From: an uncultured Pseudomonadota bacterium
GTDB lineage: Bacteria > Myxococcota_A > UBA9042 > CAIXZC01
Direction of reading: 5' to 3'
Length of the DNA: 5,986 bases
Assembly: GCA_937884235.1 (NCBI GenBank)
Contig: CALGBT010000791.1
Coordinates: forward strand, 1 to 5,986
Shown here: piece by piece, positions 1 to 5,316 of the stretch
How the letters are laid out: each line of letters opens with the position of its first letter
Numbering within the stretch: position 1 is the stretch's first letter
Translations under genes and position numbers: made by a program
The notes under the pieces: model-generated
The model's input: the letters and a program-made list of their open reading frames with translations, nothing else
Databases searched by the model: none
Told to the model about the DNA's origin: nothing

Positions 1-2514
1 GTCGTCACAGAGGATGGCTGAGCCGGTGCAGATGCCTTCCTTGCAGGAGTCCTCCTGGGTGCAAGCATTGGCGTCGTTACAGGAGGCGGTGTTGTTCTGG
101 TGGACGCAGCCGCCTTGCTGGTCAATACAGACGTCGTCGGTGCAGGGGTTGTCGTCGTCGCAGTCAACGAGTTCGCCGATACATTCGGCATCCTGGCAGA
201 CCGACAGTTCGGTGCAGATGACGCCGTCGTCGCAGATGCTGCCGTCGAGCGCCAATTTGACTTCACATTTGCCGTTGGCAGGGTTGCACTGATTTGTGGT
301 ACAGGCCGTATCGGCAGAGCCGTCGCATTTCACTACCGAGCCTGGTTCGATAACGCAGGCGTTGGCGAGGCAGACGAGGACTCCATTGCAGGGGTTGCCA
401 TCATCGCTGTCAGCGCAGTCAGCGTCTTTTTCGCAGTCGCAGGAGTTAGTGCCTGGGACGCACGTGTCTTCGGCACAGGCATCGCCATCTGTGCAAATTT
501 CGCCATCGTCGCAGGGTGCTCCGTCGGTGGGCGTGAAGATGCAGCCGTTGTCGCCGTCGCAGCTGTCCATGGTGCAGTCGTTGTCATCGTTGCACACCAG
601 TTCGAAGGAGATGCACTCTCCTTCAGAGCAGATGTCCCCTTCGGTGCAGGCATCGTTGTCGTCGCATGGCGTACCGTCTTTGACTGGTCCCAGCACACAT
701 TCACCGGATAGCGGGTCGCAGACGTTCTTCTCACAGATGGACTCGGGAGCCAGGCACTCGACAATGGTAGCGTCATCCAGCACACATTCGCTGTCCAGGC
801 AGTGCAGTGTCCCGTTGCAGAGGTTGCCGTCCTCAAAGCCGGCGCAGTCCTCGTCTGCGTCGCAGCCGCAGATGCCCAACCCCGGCTGACAGTCACCGGC
901 CTGACAAGTATCGCCCTGGGTGCAGGCATCGCCGTCATCACAGGGGGTTTCATCGAGGGGTGATTCGAGGCAGCCGAAGTCGGGGTCGCAGGAGTCGCTG
1001 GTGCACAGATTGCCGTCATTGCAGCTGACGAGGATGCCGCCAACACAGGCGCCCATGAAGCAGCTTTCGCCGATGGTGCAAGCGTTCTTGTCATCGCAGG
1101 GGGCGCCGAGTCCCAGGTTCTTCTGGCTGCAGATGCCGGAGACGGGATTGCAGGTGTTCTTGGCGCATGCGGTGTTGTCGACGGGATCACAGACAATCAC
1201 AGTGGCGGGGTCCACGACGCACTTCTGTTCAACGCAGTGGAGAGTGCCGTTGCAGACGTTCGCATCTTCAGACCCGGCGCAATCGCCGTCGACATCACAC
1301 TGGCAGACATTGGTGCCGGGGACACAGGTTCCTTCATCGCAGAGGTCACCTTCGGTACACGCTTCGCCATCGTCGCAAGGCACCTCATCGAGGGGAGAAT
1401 TGACGCAGCCGCTTTCGCTATCGCAGGAATCCTCGGTGCAGAGATTGTCGTCGTCGCAGTCGAGGTTCTCGGTGCCTGAGCAGATTCCCTCGAGGCAGGT
1501 ATCGCCGGCGGTGCAGGCATCGCCATCGTCGCAGGGCAGGTCAGAGAGTCCTTCAGTGGTACATCCGATTTCCGGGTTGCAGCTATCATTGGTGCAGATG
1601 TTGCCGTCGTCGCAGAGTGCGGCCACGCCCGAGCAGTTGCCATTGGTGCACTTGTCCTGGACGGTACATGCATTCTTGTCATCGCAGAAAGTACCGTTGG
1701 CAAGTTGTTCGACGACAAATTGTCCGGTGGCTGGGTCGCAAACTGCGGAGAAGCAGGTCACTTCCGGCTTGGTCGGCACGGTTTCGGGGTCGATGACACA
1801 CTTGTTATCTTCACAAACGTGTGTCCCCAGGCACTTATCGGAGCTGTCGAGGTCGACGCAATCGGCGTCGCTCTGGCAGCCTTCGCAGACGTAAGCTGCT
1901 CCGGAGACGCAGATGCCATCGAGGCAGGCGTCGCCGACGGTGCAGCCGTCACCGTCGCTGCAGTCATCGCCGTTGTCGGCCGGGGCATCGAGGCAGATTC
2001 CGGTTTCCGGGTCGCAGGTTGGGACGACGCAATGGGCAGTTGGAGCGGGGCAGACGATGGCGCTGCCTTCCACGGGGAGGCAGGCTCCATCAACGCATTT
2101 CAGAATGCCATTGCAGAGATTGCCGTCTTCAAACTGGGCGCAATCCTCGTTGGTGTCGCAGATGCAGGCGTCATCGGCTTCGCCGCTGCAATTCCCCTCG
2201 GTACATTTGTCGGCTGTGGTGCATGGGTTGCCGTCGTCGCAGCTAGGACCGGAGAGGTTGGTGAAAACGCATCCTTTGACTTTGTCACAGGAGTCCAGAG
2301 TGCAGGGGTCCTGGTCATCACAGGAGAGTTTGCCGGTGCCCAGGCAGCTGCCGTCCTGGCAGAAGGCTTCCAGGGTGCAGGCGTCGTCGTCGTCGCAGGG
2401 GACTCCGCCCTTCATGTCGCCGACGATGCAGGCGCCTTGCGTGGGGTCGCAAAGAGCGAGCTTGCAGGGGCCGAGGTCGCCCATCCGGGCAGCGCACTCT
2501 TCATGGTTGGTGCA
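1..2514 (-). repeat. Tandem array of Cys-rich protein modules with five longer repeat units
   Basis: Within the lipoprotein, a header of the form CDxDxDCA followed by a Cys-Asn-Gly stretch recurs at residues 179, 273, 466, 611 and 754 (codons ending near 2160, 1878, 1299, 864 and 435). The 273 copy is the most divergent. Each header is followed by alternating CDDG-type modules of roughly 25 residues. Header spacings are 94, 193, 145 and 143 residues, so the unit of about 145 residues has one short and one long version, each differing by about 50 residues, i.e. two modules. Repeats are similar in protein but clearly diverged in DNA. Confidence 0.85.
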
Positions 2515-2694
2515 CAGTGGCAGGTCGGCAGGCGTGGTGTCGGTGGTCTGCCCATCTTCGCCGGTGACGTCAACCTGACCTTCATGGTCGGAGGTCTTGA
2601 CGTCGGACTTGGAAACATCCTTCTTGACTGTTTCGCCAGTGGAGCAGCCGGTGACGAATAGCAGCAAACCGATAATGGCAAGCAAGCGCTTCAT
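1..2694 (-). CDS. Cys-rich repeat surface lipoprotein (C-terminus outside window)
   Basis: A single minus-strand frame stays open from the ATG at 2694 to the left edge, giving 898 residues and no stop. The start follows a strong GGAGG six bases upstream. Residues 1-16 are a lipoprotein signal peptide (KR, then a Leu/Ile-rich core) and VTGC at 14-17 is the lipobox, so Cys17 is the predicted lipidated residue, followed by Ser. Residues 18-60 form a Thr/Asp/Lys linker. From Cys61 onward there are tandem modules of CDDGxxCTxGDxCxxGxC and CDDxNxCTxDSCxxxxGC type; one 145-residue unit contains 22 cysteines. The pattern is typical of exported repeat proteins of myxobacteria and relatives. The cysteines presumably form disulfides outside the cytoplasm, and the Asp clusters may bind calcium (inference). 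No enzymatic domain is visible and function is unknown. It is transcribed divergently from the glycan genes. Confidence 0.93.
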   Translation of the reverse strand, partial: MKRLLAIIGLLLFVTGCSTGETVKKDVSKSDVKTSDHEGQVDVTGEDGQTTDTTPADLPLCTNHEECAARMGDLGPCKLALCDPTQGACIVGDMKGGVPCDDDDACTLEAFCQDGSCLGTGKLSCDDQDPCTLDSCDKVKGCVFTNLSGPSCDDGNPCTTADKCTEGNCSGEADDACICDTNEDCAQFEDGNLCNGILKCVDGACLPVEGSAIVCPAPTAHCVVPTCDPETGICLDAPADNGDDCSDGDGCTVGDACLDGICVSGAAYVCEGCQSDADCVDLDSSDKCLGTHVCEDNKCVIDPETVPTKPEVTCFSAVCDPATGQFVVEQLANGTFCDDKNACTVQDKCTNGNCSGVAALCDDGNICTNDSCNPEIGCTTEGLSDLPCDDGDACTAGDTCLEGICSGTENLDCDDDNLCTEDSCDSESGCVNSPLDEVPCDDGEACTEGDLCDEGTCVPGTNVCQCDVDGDCAGSEDANVCNGTLHCVEQKCVVDPATVIVCDPVDNTACAKNTCNPVSGICSQKNLGLGAPCDDKNACTIGESCFMGACVGGILVSCNDGNLCTSDSCDPDFGCLESPLDETPCDDGDACTQGDTCQAGDCQPGLGICGCDADEDCAGFEDGNLCNGTLHCLDSECVLDDATIVECLAPESICEKNVCDPLSGECVLGPVKDGTPCDDNDACTEGDICSEGECISFELVCNDDNDCTMDSCDGDNGCIFTPTDGAPCDDGEICTDGDACAEDTCVPGTNSCDCEKDADCADSDDGNPCNGVLVCLANACVIEPGSVVKCDGSADTACTTNQCNPANGKCEVKLALDGSICDDGVICTELSVCQDAECIGELVDCDDDNPCTDDVCIDQQGGCVHQNNTASCNDANACTQEDSCKEGICTGSAILCDD
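2644..2694 (-). other. Lipoprotein signal peptide and lipobox
   Basis: The first 17 codons encode a short positively charged N-terminus (Lys2, Arg3), a hydrophobic core LLAIIGLLLF and the lipobox VTGC. This predicts Sec export, diacylglyceryl transfer to Cys17 and cleavage by signal peptidase II. Ser at +2 is compatible with outer-membrane sorting in Gram-negative bacteria (established rule for enterobacteria, inference here). Confidence 0.88.
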
Positions 2695-2700
2695 GGTACG

Positions 2701-2705
2701 CCTCC
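2701..2705 (-). promoter_or_regulatory. Ribosome binding site of the lipoprotein gene
   Basis: On the minus strand GGAGG lies six bases before the ATG at 2694. The strong match and normal spacing fix this start codon. Confidence 0.85.
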
Positions 2706-2726
2706 AAAAGAGTCATTGCGGGGACA

Positions 2727-2740
2727 CGCGAGTTCTCGCG
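2727..2740. repeat. 14-bp palindrome CGCGAGTTCTCGCG upstream of the lipoprotein gene
   Basis: Two 6-bp arms, CGCGAG and CTCGCG, are separated by TT, centred about 39 bases upstream of the lipoprotein start codon. It could be an operator, or in the mRNA a 5-bp stem with a four-base loop just ahead of the ribosome binding site. The symmetry is directly visible; either role is inference. Confidence 0.5.
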
Positions 2741-2745
2741 GTCAA

Positions 2746-2774
2746 CGTATACACAACTTTCGCCTGCGTGCCTA
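2746..2774 (-). promoter_or_regulatory. Weak candidate sigma70-type promoter for the lipoprotein gene
   Basis: On the minus strand TAGGCA (4 of 6 matches to the -35 consensus) and TATACG (4 of 6 to the -10) are 17 bases apart. Transcription would begin near 2739, at the edge of the 14-bp palindrome, with a leader of about 45 bases. The matches are modest and chance is a real possibility. Confidence 0.22.
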
Positions 2775-3011
2775 GTCCCGCGCTGCAAAAAACGGAGGCA
2801 ATAGCGCTGTGAGCAATTCCCCACGGTAGGCTGATGAAATGAGTGTGCCAGAATTGCGTTCCCCCAATTGCGACGGTTGAATGCGGTCTTGTAGCATACA
2901 CTAGAAACACCAATGGCGTATTTCGGACTATATCGCCCCCAGCATCTTCCACGGGCAAATAATGACCTCAATCGTCGCCGCAGCGTGACCTGCAACTGAC
3001 CAGACCGAGGA

Positions 3012-3044
3012 CCTTGCGCAGCCGAGGCGGTCCCCTTGCGCAGC
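3012..3044. repeat. Direct repeat of CCTTGCGCAGC
   Basis: The 11-base word CCTTGCGCAGC occurs at 3012-3022 and again at 3034-3044, a 22-base period. Each copy contains the palindrome TGCGCA. It lies at the left border of the GC-rich block and may be a protein-binding repeat or part of a small repetitive element. Confidence 0.5.
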
Positions 3045-3055
3045 GGCCTGTCGGA

Positions 3056-3097
3056 GGCGTCGGCATCCCTGCGGGGGCATCCAAATCCGCCGACGCC
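3056..3097. repeat. 9-bp inverted repeat GGCGTCGGC / GCCGACGCC
   Basis: GGCGTCGGC at 3056-3064 pairs perfectly with GCCGACGCC at 3089-3097 across a 24-base loop. The loop side contains a second copy of the word GCATCC (3063-3068 and 3078-3083). It is an internal arm of the GC-rich block. Confidence 0.5.
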
Positions 3098-3111
3098 GAG
3101 ACCGGAAGGCG

Positions 3112-3138
3112 CCCGGTGGGGGAGGCTCCCCCGCCGGG
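3112..3138. repeat. Very stable GC-rich hairpin sequence
   Basis: The arms read CCCGG-T-GGGGGAG and CTCCCCC-G-CCGGG around a single central G at 3125. That is 12 Watson-Crick pairs per arm, interrupted only by one T/G position that would be a G-U wobble in a rightward transcript. It is not followed by a T run in either direction, so it does not look like a canonical intrinsic terminator. Confidence 0.6.
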
Positions 3139-3171
3139 ACGTGTGGTCCGGAGCAAGGGGACTGGTGAGGC

Positions 3172-3183
3172 GGCAATATTGCC
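3172..3183. promoter_or_regulatory. Perfect 12-bp palindrome GGCAATATTGCC, candidate operator
   Basis: The sequence equals its own reverse complement over all 12 bases. It lies 19 bases upstream of the -35 element of the operon promoter, with its centre about 60 bases before the predicted transcription start, where class I activators often bind. An alternative pairing, TGAGGC (3166-3171) with GCCTCA (3181-3186), overlaps it. No regulator is encoded in the window. Confidence 0.4.
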
Positions 3184-3202
3184 TCAAAAGACGGCTCCCG
3201 CG

Positions 3203-3231
3203 TTGACTTCACCCAGTCGTCAAGCTATCAT
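3203..3231 (+). promoter_or_regulatory. Near-consensus sigma70-type promoter of the glycan operon
   Basis: TTGACT at 3203-3208 and TATCAT at 3226-3231 each match the housekeeping consensus at 5 of 6 bases and are separated by exactly 17 bases. Transcription should start around 3238, leaving a short leader of roughly 18 bases before the TTG start codon at 3256. The ATG at 3230 falls inside the -10 element and so cannot be the translation start. Confidence 0.7.
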
Positions 3232-3246
3232 GCCGCACAACTTCGC

Positions 3247-3250
3247 GAGG
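3247..3250 (+). promoter_or_regulatory. Ribosome binding site deciding the TTG start
   Basis: GAGG lies five bases before TTG at 3256. The same frame has no ATG or GTG between the promoter and the dinucleotide-binding motif, so this site and the TTG codon are the best initiation pair. Confidence 0.65.
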
Positions 3251-3255
3251 CGATT

Positions 3256-4542
3256 TTGGAGCGACTTGAGACGATTATCATCGGGGCTGGATTGGCTGGG
3301 CTGTCAACTGCGCTGCACCTGGGAGGTGAGCGCCTTGTGCTGGAGCGTTCTGCCATTGCGGGTGGATTGGCGACGACGACCTTCGAGCAGGGCTACGGTT
3401 TTGACGTGACGGGTCACTGGCTGCACATGCGTGACCCGGACATACGGGCCCGTATCAGCCCGCTGGTCGCAATGGGGCAGGTGGAACGGAAGTCCAGCAT
3501 CTACGCCTATGACCGTTTTGTTGCCTACCCGTTTCAGTCGAACTTGAAAGACGTCCCCTATGGTCCTCGGGTGGAGTGCTTGATGGGAGCGGTAGAGGCG
3601 CATACGCGGCGTGTTGGCGGGGTGCCGGAACCCGGTGCCTTTGGCGATTTCGTACTTCACCATTTTGGTGAGGGCATTGCGCGGGAGTTCATGTTTCCCT
3701 ACAACACGAAGTTGTGGGGGGTTGCGCCCAACGATATCTCCCATGCATGGTGCCAGCGTTTCGTGCCGGTTCCGGATTTGCGGCAAATAGTGGAGGGGTG
3801 CTTCTCGGACGTTCACCATCAAGCCGGCTATAATGCCTCATTCTCCTATCCGGTGGCGGGTGGCATCGGTGCCTTTTCGGGGGCGTTGGCTGGTGCCGTG
3901 GGGCACATGGAGTTGTCTACCGACGTGCAGCGCATTCATGCCGGGGAGGGGTGGCTGGAAACCGCTGCCGGGCAGCGCCTGGGTTTTGCTCATCTGGTCT
4001 CATCGATGCCGCTGCCGGCGTTGGTCCGGTCTCTGGTCGATGCTCCGGAGGAGGTGCAATTGGCCGCCGGCAAGCTCGCCTGCACGTCGTTGCGCTACTT
4101 CAATTTGGGGGTGAAGAAGAAAGTCCTGGACGGGTTGCACTGGGTCTATCTGCCTGATCCCGGGGTTCACGCATATCGCATCGGCAGCTTCTCCAATGCG
4201 GTGCCCTATATGGCTCCAGAGGGTTGTTCCAGCCTTTATGTCGAGTTGGCCAACGACCGTGAATATGACGATGACGATGCCCTGAGCGGTGTTCTGCAGG
4301 TGCTGTCGGCCATTGGTCCGGCTGTGGACAGGGGCGATATCGAGGTCTGGCAGAAGCGGTCTATCGAACATGCCTATGTAATCTACGATCATGCTTATGC
4401 TGCCGCTCGGCGTGTGGTAATGGAGTATCTGGAAGGCAAGGGGATCATGTCTGTGGGGCGTTACGGCAAGTGGGAGTATGCGTCGATGGAGGACGCACTC
4501 ATGGATGGTCGAGCGGCAGCAGCAATAATCGAGCAGAGTTGA
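3256..4542 (+). CDS. FAD-dependent oxidoreductase, UDP-galactopyranose mutase / protoporphyrinogen oxidase-like
   Basis: The product has 428 residues from a TTG start. The N-terminus is a classic FAD-binding Rossmann fold: TIIIGAGLAG with GxGxxG at 10-15, the ribose-binding acid Glu30 after a beta strand, and the GG of AGGLA at 36-37. It is followed by FDVTGHWLH (49-57), YPFQ (91-94) and PYNTKLWG (148-155), which recall the pyrimidine/sugar-binding region of UDP-galactopyranose mutases. GRYGKWEY at 401-408 is the usual C-terminal FAD contact of the superfamily. No signal peptide or membrane segment is seen, so a cytoplasmic enzyme is expected. Candidate roles are ring contraction or oxidation of a nucleotide sugar or lipid-linked sugar, inferred from its place first in an operon with a glycosyltransferase and deacetylase. 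A carotenoid- or porphyrin-type oxidase is possible but less supported by context. The superfamily is secure; the substrate is not. Confidence 0.88.
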   Translation: MERLETIIIGAGLAGLSTALHLGGERLVLERSAIAGGLATTTFEQGYGFDVTGHWLHMRDPDIRARISPLVAMGQVERKSSIYAYDRFVAYPFQSNLKDVPYGPRVECLMGAVEAHTRRVGGVPEPGAFGDFVLHHFGEGIAREFMFPYNTKLWGVAPNDISHAWCQRFVPVPDLRQIVEGCFSDVHHQAGYNASFSYPVAGGIGAFSGALAGAVGHMELSTDVQRIHAGEGWLETAAGQRLGFAHLVSSMPLPALVRSLVDAPEEVQLAAGKLACTSLRYFNLGVKKKVLDGLHWVYLPDPGVHAYRIGSFSNAVPYMAPEGCSSLYVELANDREYDDDDALSGVLQVLSAIGPAVDRGDIEVWQKRSIEHAYVIYDHAYAAARRVVMEYLEGKGIMSVGRYGKWEYASMEDALMDGRAAAAIIEQS

Positions 4543-4544
4543 GG
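4541..4544 (+). promoter_or_regulatory. Ribosome binding site of the glycosyltransferase, overlapping the upstream stop
   Basis: GAGG begins inside the TGA stop codon of the preceding gene and lies six bases before ATG at 4551. It supports this start over the GTG at 4470, which would create a 73-base overlap, and suggests translational coupling. Confidence 0.65.
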
Positions 4545-4550
4545 TCAGTC

Positions 4551-5306
4551 ATGGTGCAAGGAAAGGGTAGCAAGGTAATCGAGGCCGACAAATTTAAAGA
4601 GTCGCCGTTGGTTTCGGTGGTGATTCCGGTCTACAACGAGAAGGCGATTCTCTTCGGGTCCGTGGTTGAACTGGTGGACCGGATGAGTGAGTTCGATTTC
4701 AACTACGAGATTCTCCTGTGCGAGAACGGCAGCAACGACGGTACCAAGGAAGTGGGCCTGACGTTGGCGCGGAAGTTTCCTCATGTCCGCATGCTGAACT
4801 GCCCCGAGCCCAACTACGGAGCGGCCATGCGGCTGGGCATCCTGGAGGCTAGGGGGAAGTTTGTCGTCTGCGATGAGATTGACCTGCTTGATGTCGGGTT
4901 CTACCGCCGCGCCCTGGAGGCGTTGGTCTTTGACCAGTGCGATCTCGTGGTGGGTTCGAAGTTGCACAGTCAGTCGAAGGACGATCGGCCCTTCATGCGG
5001 CACGTGGCGTCCATGACAATCACCATGATGCTGCGCATCGCCCTGGGCTTCAAGGGGACAGATACCCATGGTTTGAAGGCATTCCATCGGGAGCGGCTTC
5101 TGCCCGTGGTGGGGCGCTGCATTGTGGACAAGGATCTCTTTGCCTCGGAGTTCGTGATTCGGGCCGAACGGCAGGAGTTTCGGCTCCTGGAATTGCCTGT
5201 GGACATTGTTGAGAAGCGCAAGCCTAGCATCAATCTGGTGAAGCGAGTACCAAACGTGCTGGGCAATCTGGCGAAACTGTTCATTGCGATTCGCATCAAG
5301 GGTTAG
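4551..5306 (+). CDS. Family 2 glycosyltransferase, DPM1-like
   Basis: The product has 251 residues. A GT-A nucleotide-sugar domain is clear: LVSVVIPVYNE at 20-30, then EILLCENGSNDGT (53-65), equivalent to the family's DxSxDGT loop, and a Pro-Glu-Pro-Asn-Tyr-Gly-Ala-Ala stretch at 85-92. DEIDL (108-112) occupies the place of the metal-binding DxD motif; aligned on the Leu it reads E-x-D. GTDTHGLKAFHRE (169-181) resembles the D-x-x-x-G-x-K-x-F segment of dolichyl- and polyprenyl-phosphate sugar transferases. No C-terminal membrane helices are present, so it is a soluble or peripheral DPM1-type enzyme, unlike ArnC or GtrB. The likely reaction is transfer of a sugar from a nucleotide donor to a polyprenyl phosphate or a membrane glycan. 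It starts eight bases after the oxidoreductase stop, in the same operon. Donor and acceptor are unknown. Confidence 0.88.
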   Translation: MVQGKGSKVIEADKFKESPLVSVVIPVYNEKAILFGSVVELVDRMSEFDFNYEILLCENGSNDGTKEVGLTLARKFPHVRMLNCPEPNYGAAMRLGILEARGKFVVCDEIDLLDVGFYRRALEALVFDQCDLVVGSKLHSQSKDDRPFMRHVASMTITMMLRIALGFKGTDTHGLKAFHRERLLPVVGRCIVDKDLFASEFVIRAERQEFRLLELPVDIVEKRKPSINLVKRVPNVLGNLAKLFIAIRIKG

Positions 5307-5316
5307 CGGCCACCGT

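Larger units (their letters stand above)
3030..3162. repeat. GC-rich block bounded by 10-bp inverted repeats, with two internal hairpins
   Basis: GTCCCCTTGC at 3030-3039 is the exact reverse complement of GCAAGGGGAC at 3153-3162. These ends enclose two further inverted repeats (3056-3064 with 3089-3097, and 3112-3138), so the block could fold as an outer stem closing two hairpins. A 7-base direct repeat GAGGCGG lies at 3024-3030, touching the left end, and at 3167-3173, four bases beyond the right end. This architecture would fit a MITE- or REP-like element or a structured RNA. No transposase is present and copy number cannot be judged from this window. Confidence 0.5.
2695..3255. other. Divergent intergenic region
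   Basis: About 560 bases separate the two divergent start codons. I see no convincing gene. The stretch 2881-2940 is 48% G+C by hand count while 3061-3120 is 75%, so the region is a composite: an ordinary-looking part next to the lipoprotein and a GC-rich structured block beside the glycan operon. It holds the lipoprotein ribosome binding site, a small palindrome near it, nested inverted repeats, a second palindrome and the operon promoter, each listed separately. Confidence 0.8.

Noticed and set aside
333..1196. Minus-strand 287-codon frame within the lipoprotein region
   Set aside because: Its translation is low-complexity Ala/Thr/Pro/Ser, while the overlapping frame 1-2694 gives a signal peptide and ordered Cys modules.
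1..2514. DNA repeats considered as a CRISPR array or satellite
   Set aside because: The periodicity comes from coding modules with diverged codons. There are no identical repeats with unique spacers.
920..2661. Long plus-strand open frames (for example 920-1894 and 1705-2661) opposite the lipoprotein
   Set aside because: They are antisense shadows. The repeated Cys, Asp and Gly codons of the real gene generate Ala/Val- or Ser/Gln-rich open frames on the other strand, and no ribosome binding sites or domains support them.
2852..2872. AATTGCG repeated at 2852-2858 and 2866-2872
   Set aside because: Two 7-base copies 14 bases apart are too little to distinguish from chance, with no promoter nearby to give them a role.
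2713..2958. Minus-strand frame of 81 codons from a TTG, with GAGG seven bases upstream, ending 18 bases before the lipoprotein start
   Set aside because: Codons include several ATA, CTA, AGA and ACA, unlike the G/C-ending codons of the neighbouring genes. The peptide resembles nothing I know and the strand would cover the likely lipoprotein promoter. It is probably a chance frame.
2582..3187. Minus-strand 201-codon open frame across the intergenic region
   Set aside because: It crosses the GC-rich inverted repeats and overlaps the start of the lipoprotein in another frame. The Arg/Pro/Gly-rich translation is typical of GC-rich non-coding DNA.
3014..3409. Plus-strand 131-codon open frame overlapping the oxidoreductase start
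   Set aside because: It runs through the hairpin block and the promoter, and overlaps a clear FAD-binding domain in a different frame.
4470..4550. GTG at 4470 as an earlier start of the glycosyltransferase
   Set aside because: It would add 27 unrelated residues and overlap the oxidoreductase by 73 bases. ATG 4551 has a good ribosome binding site.
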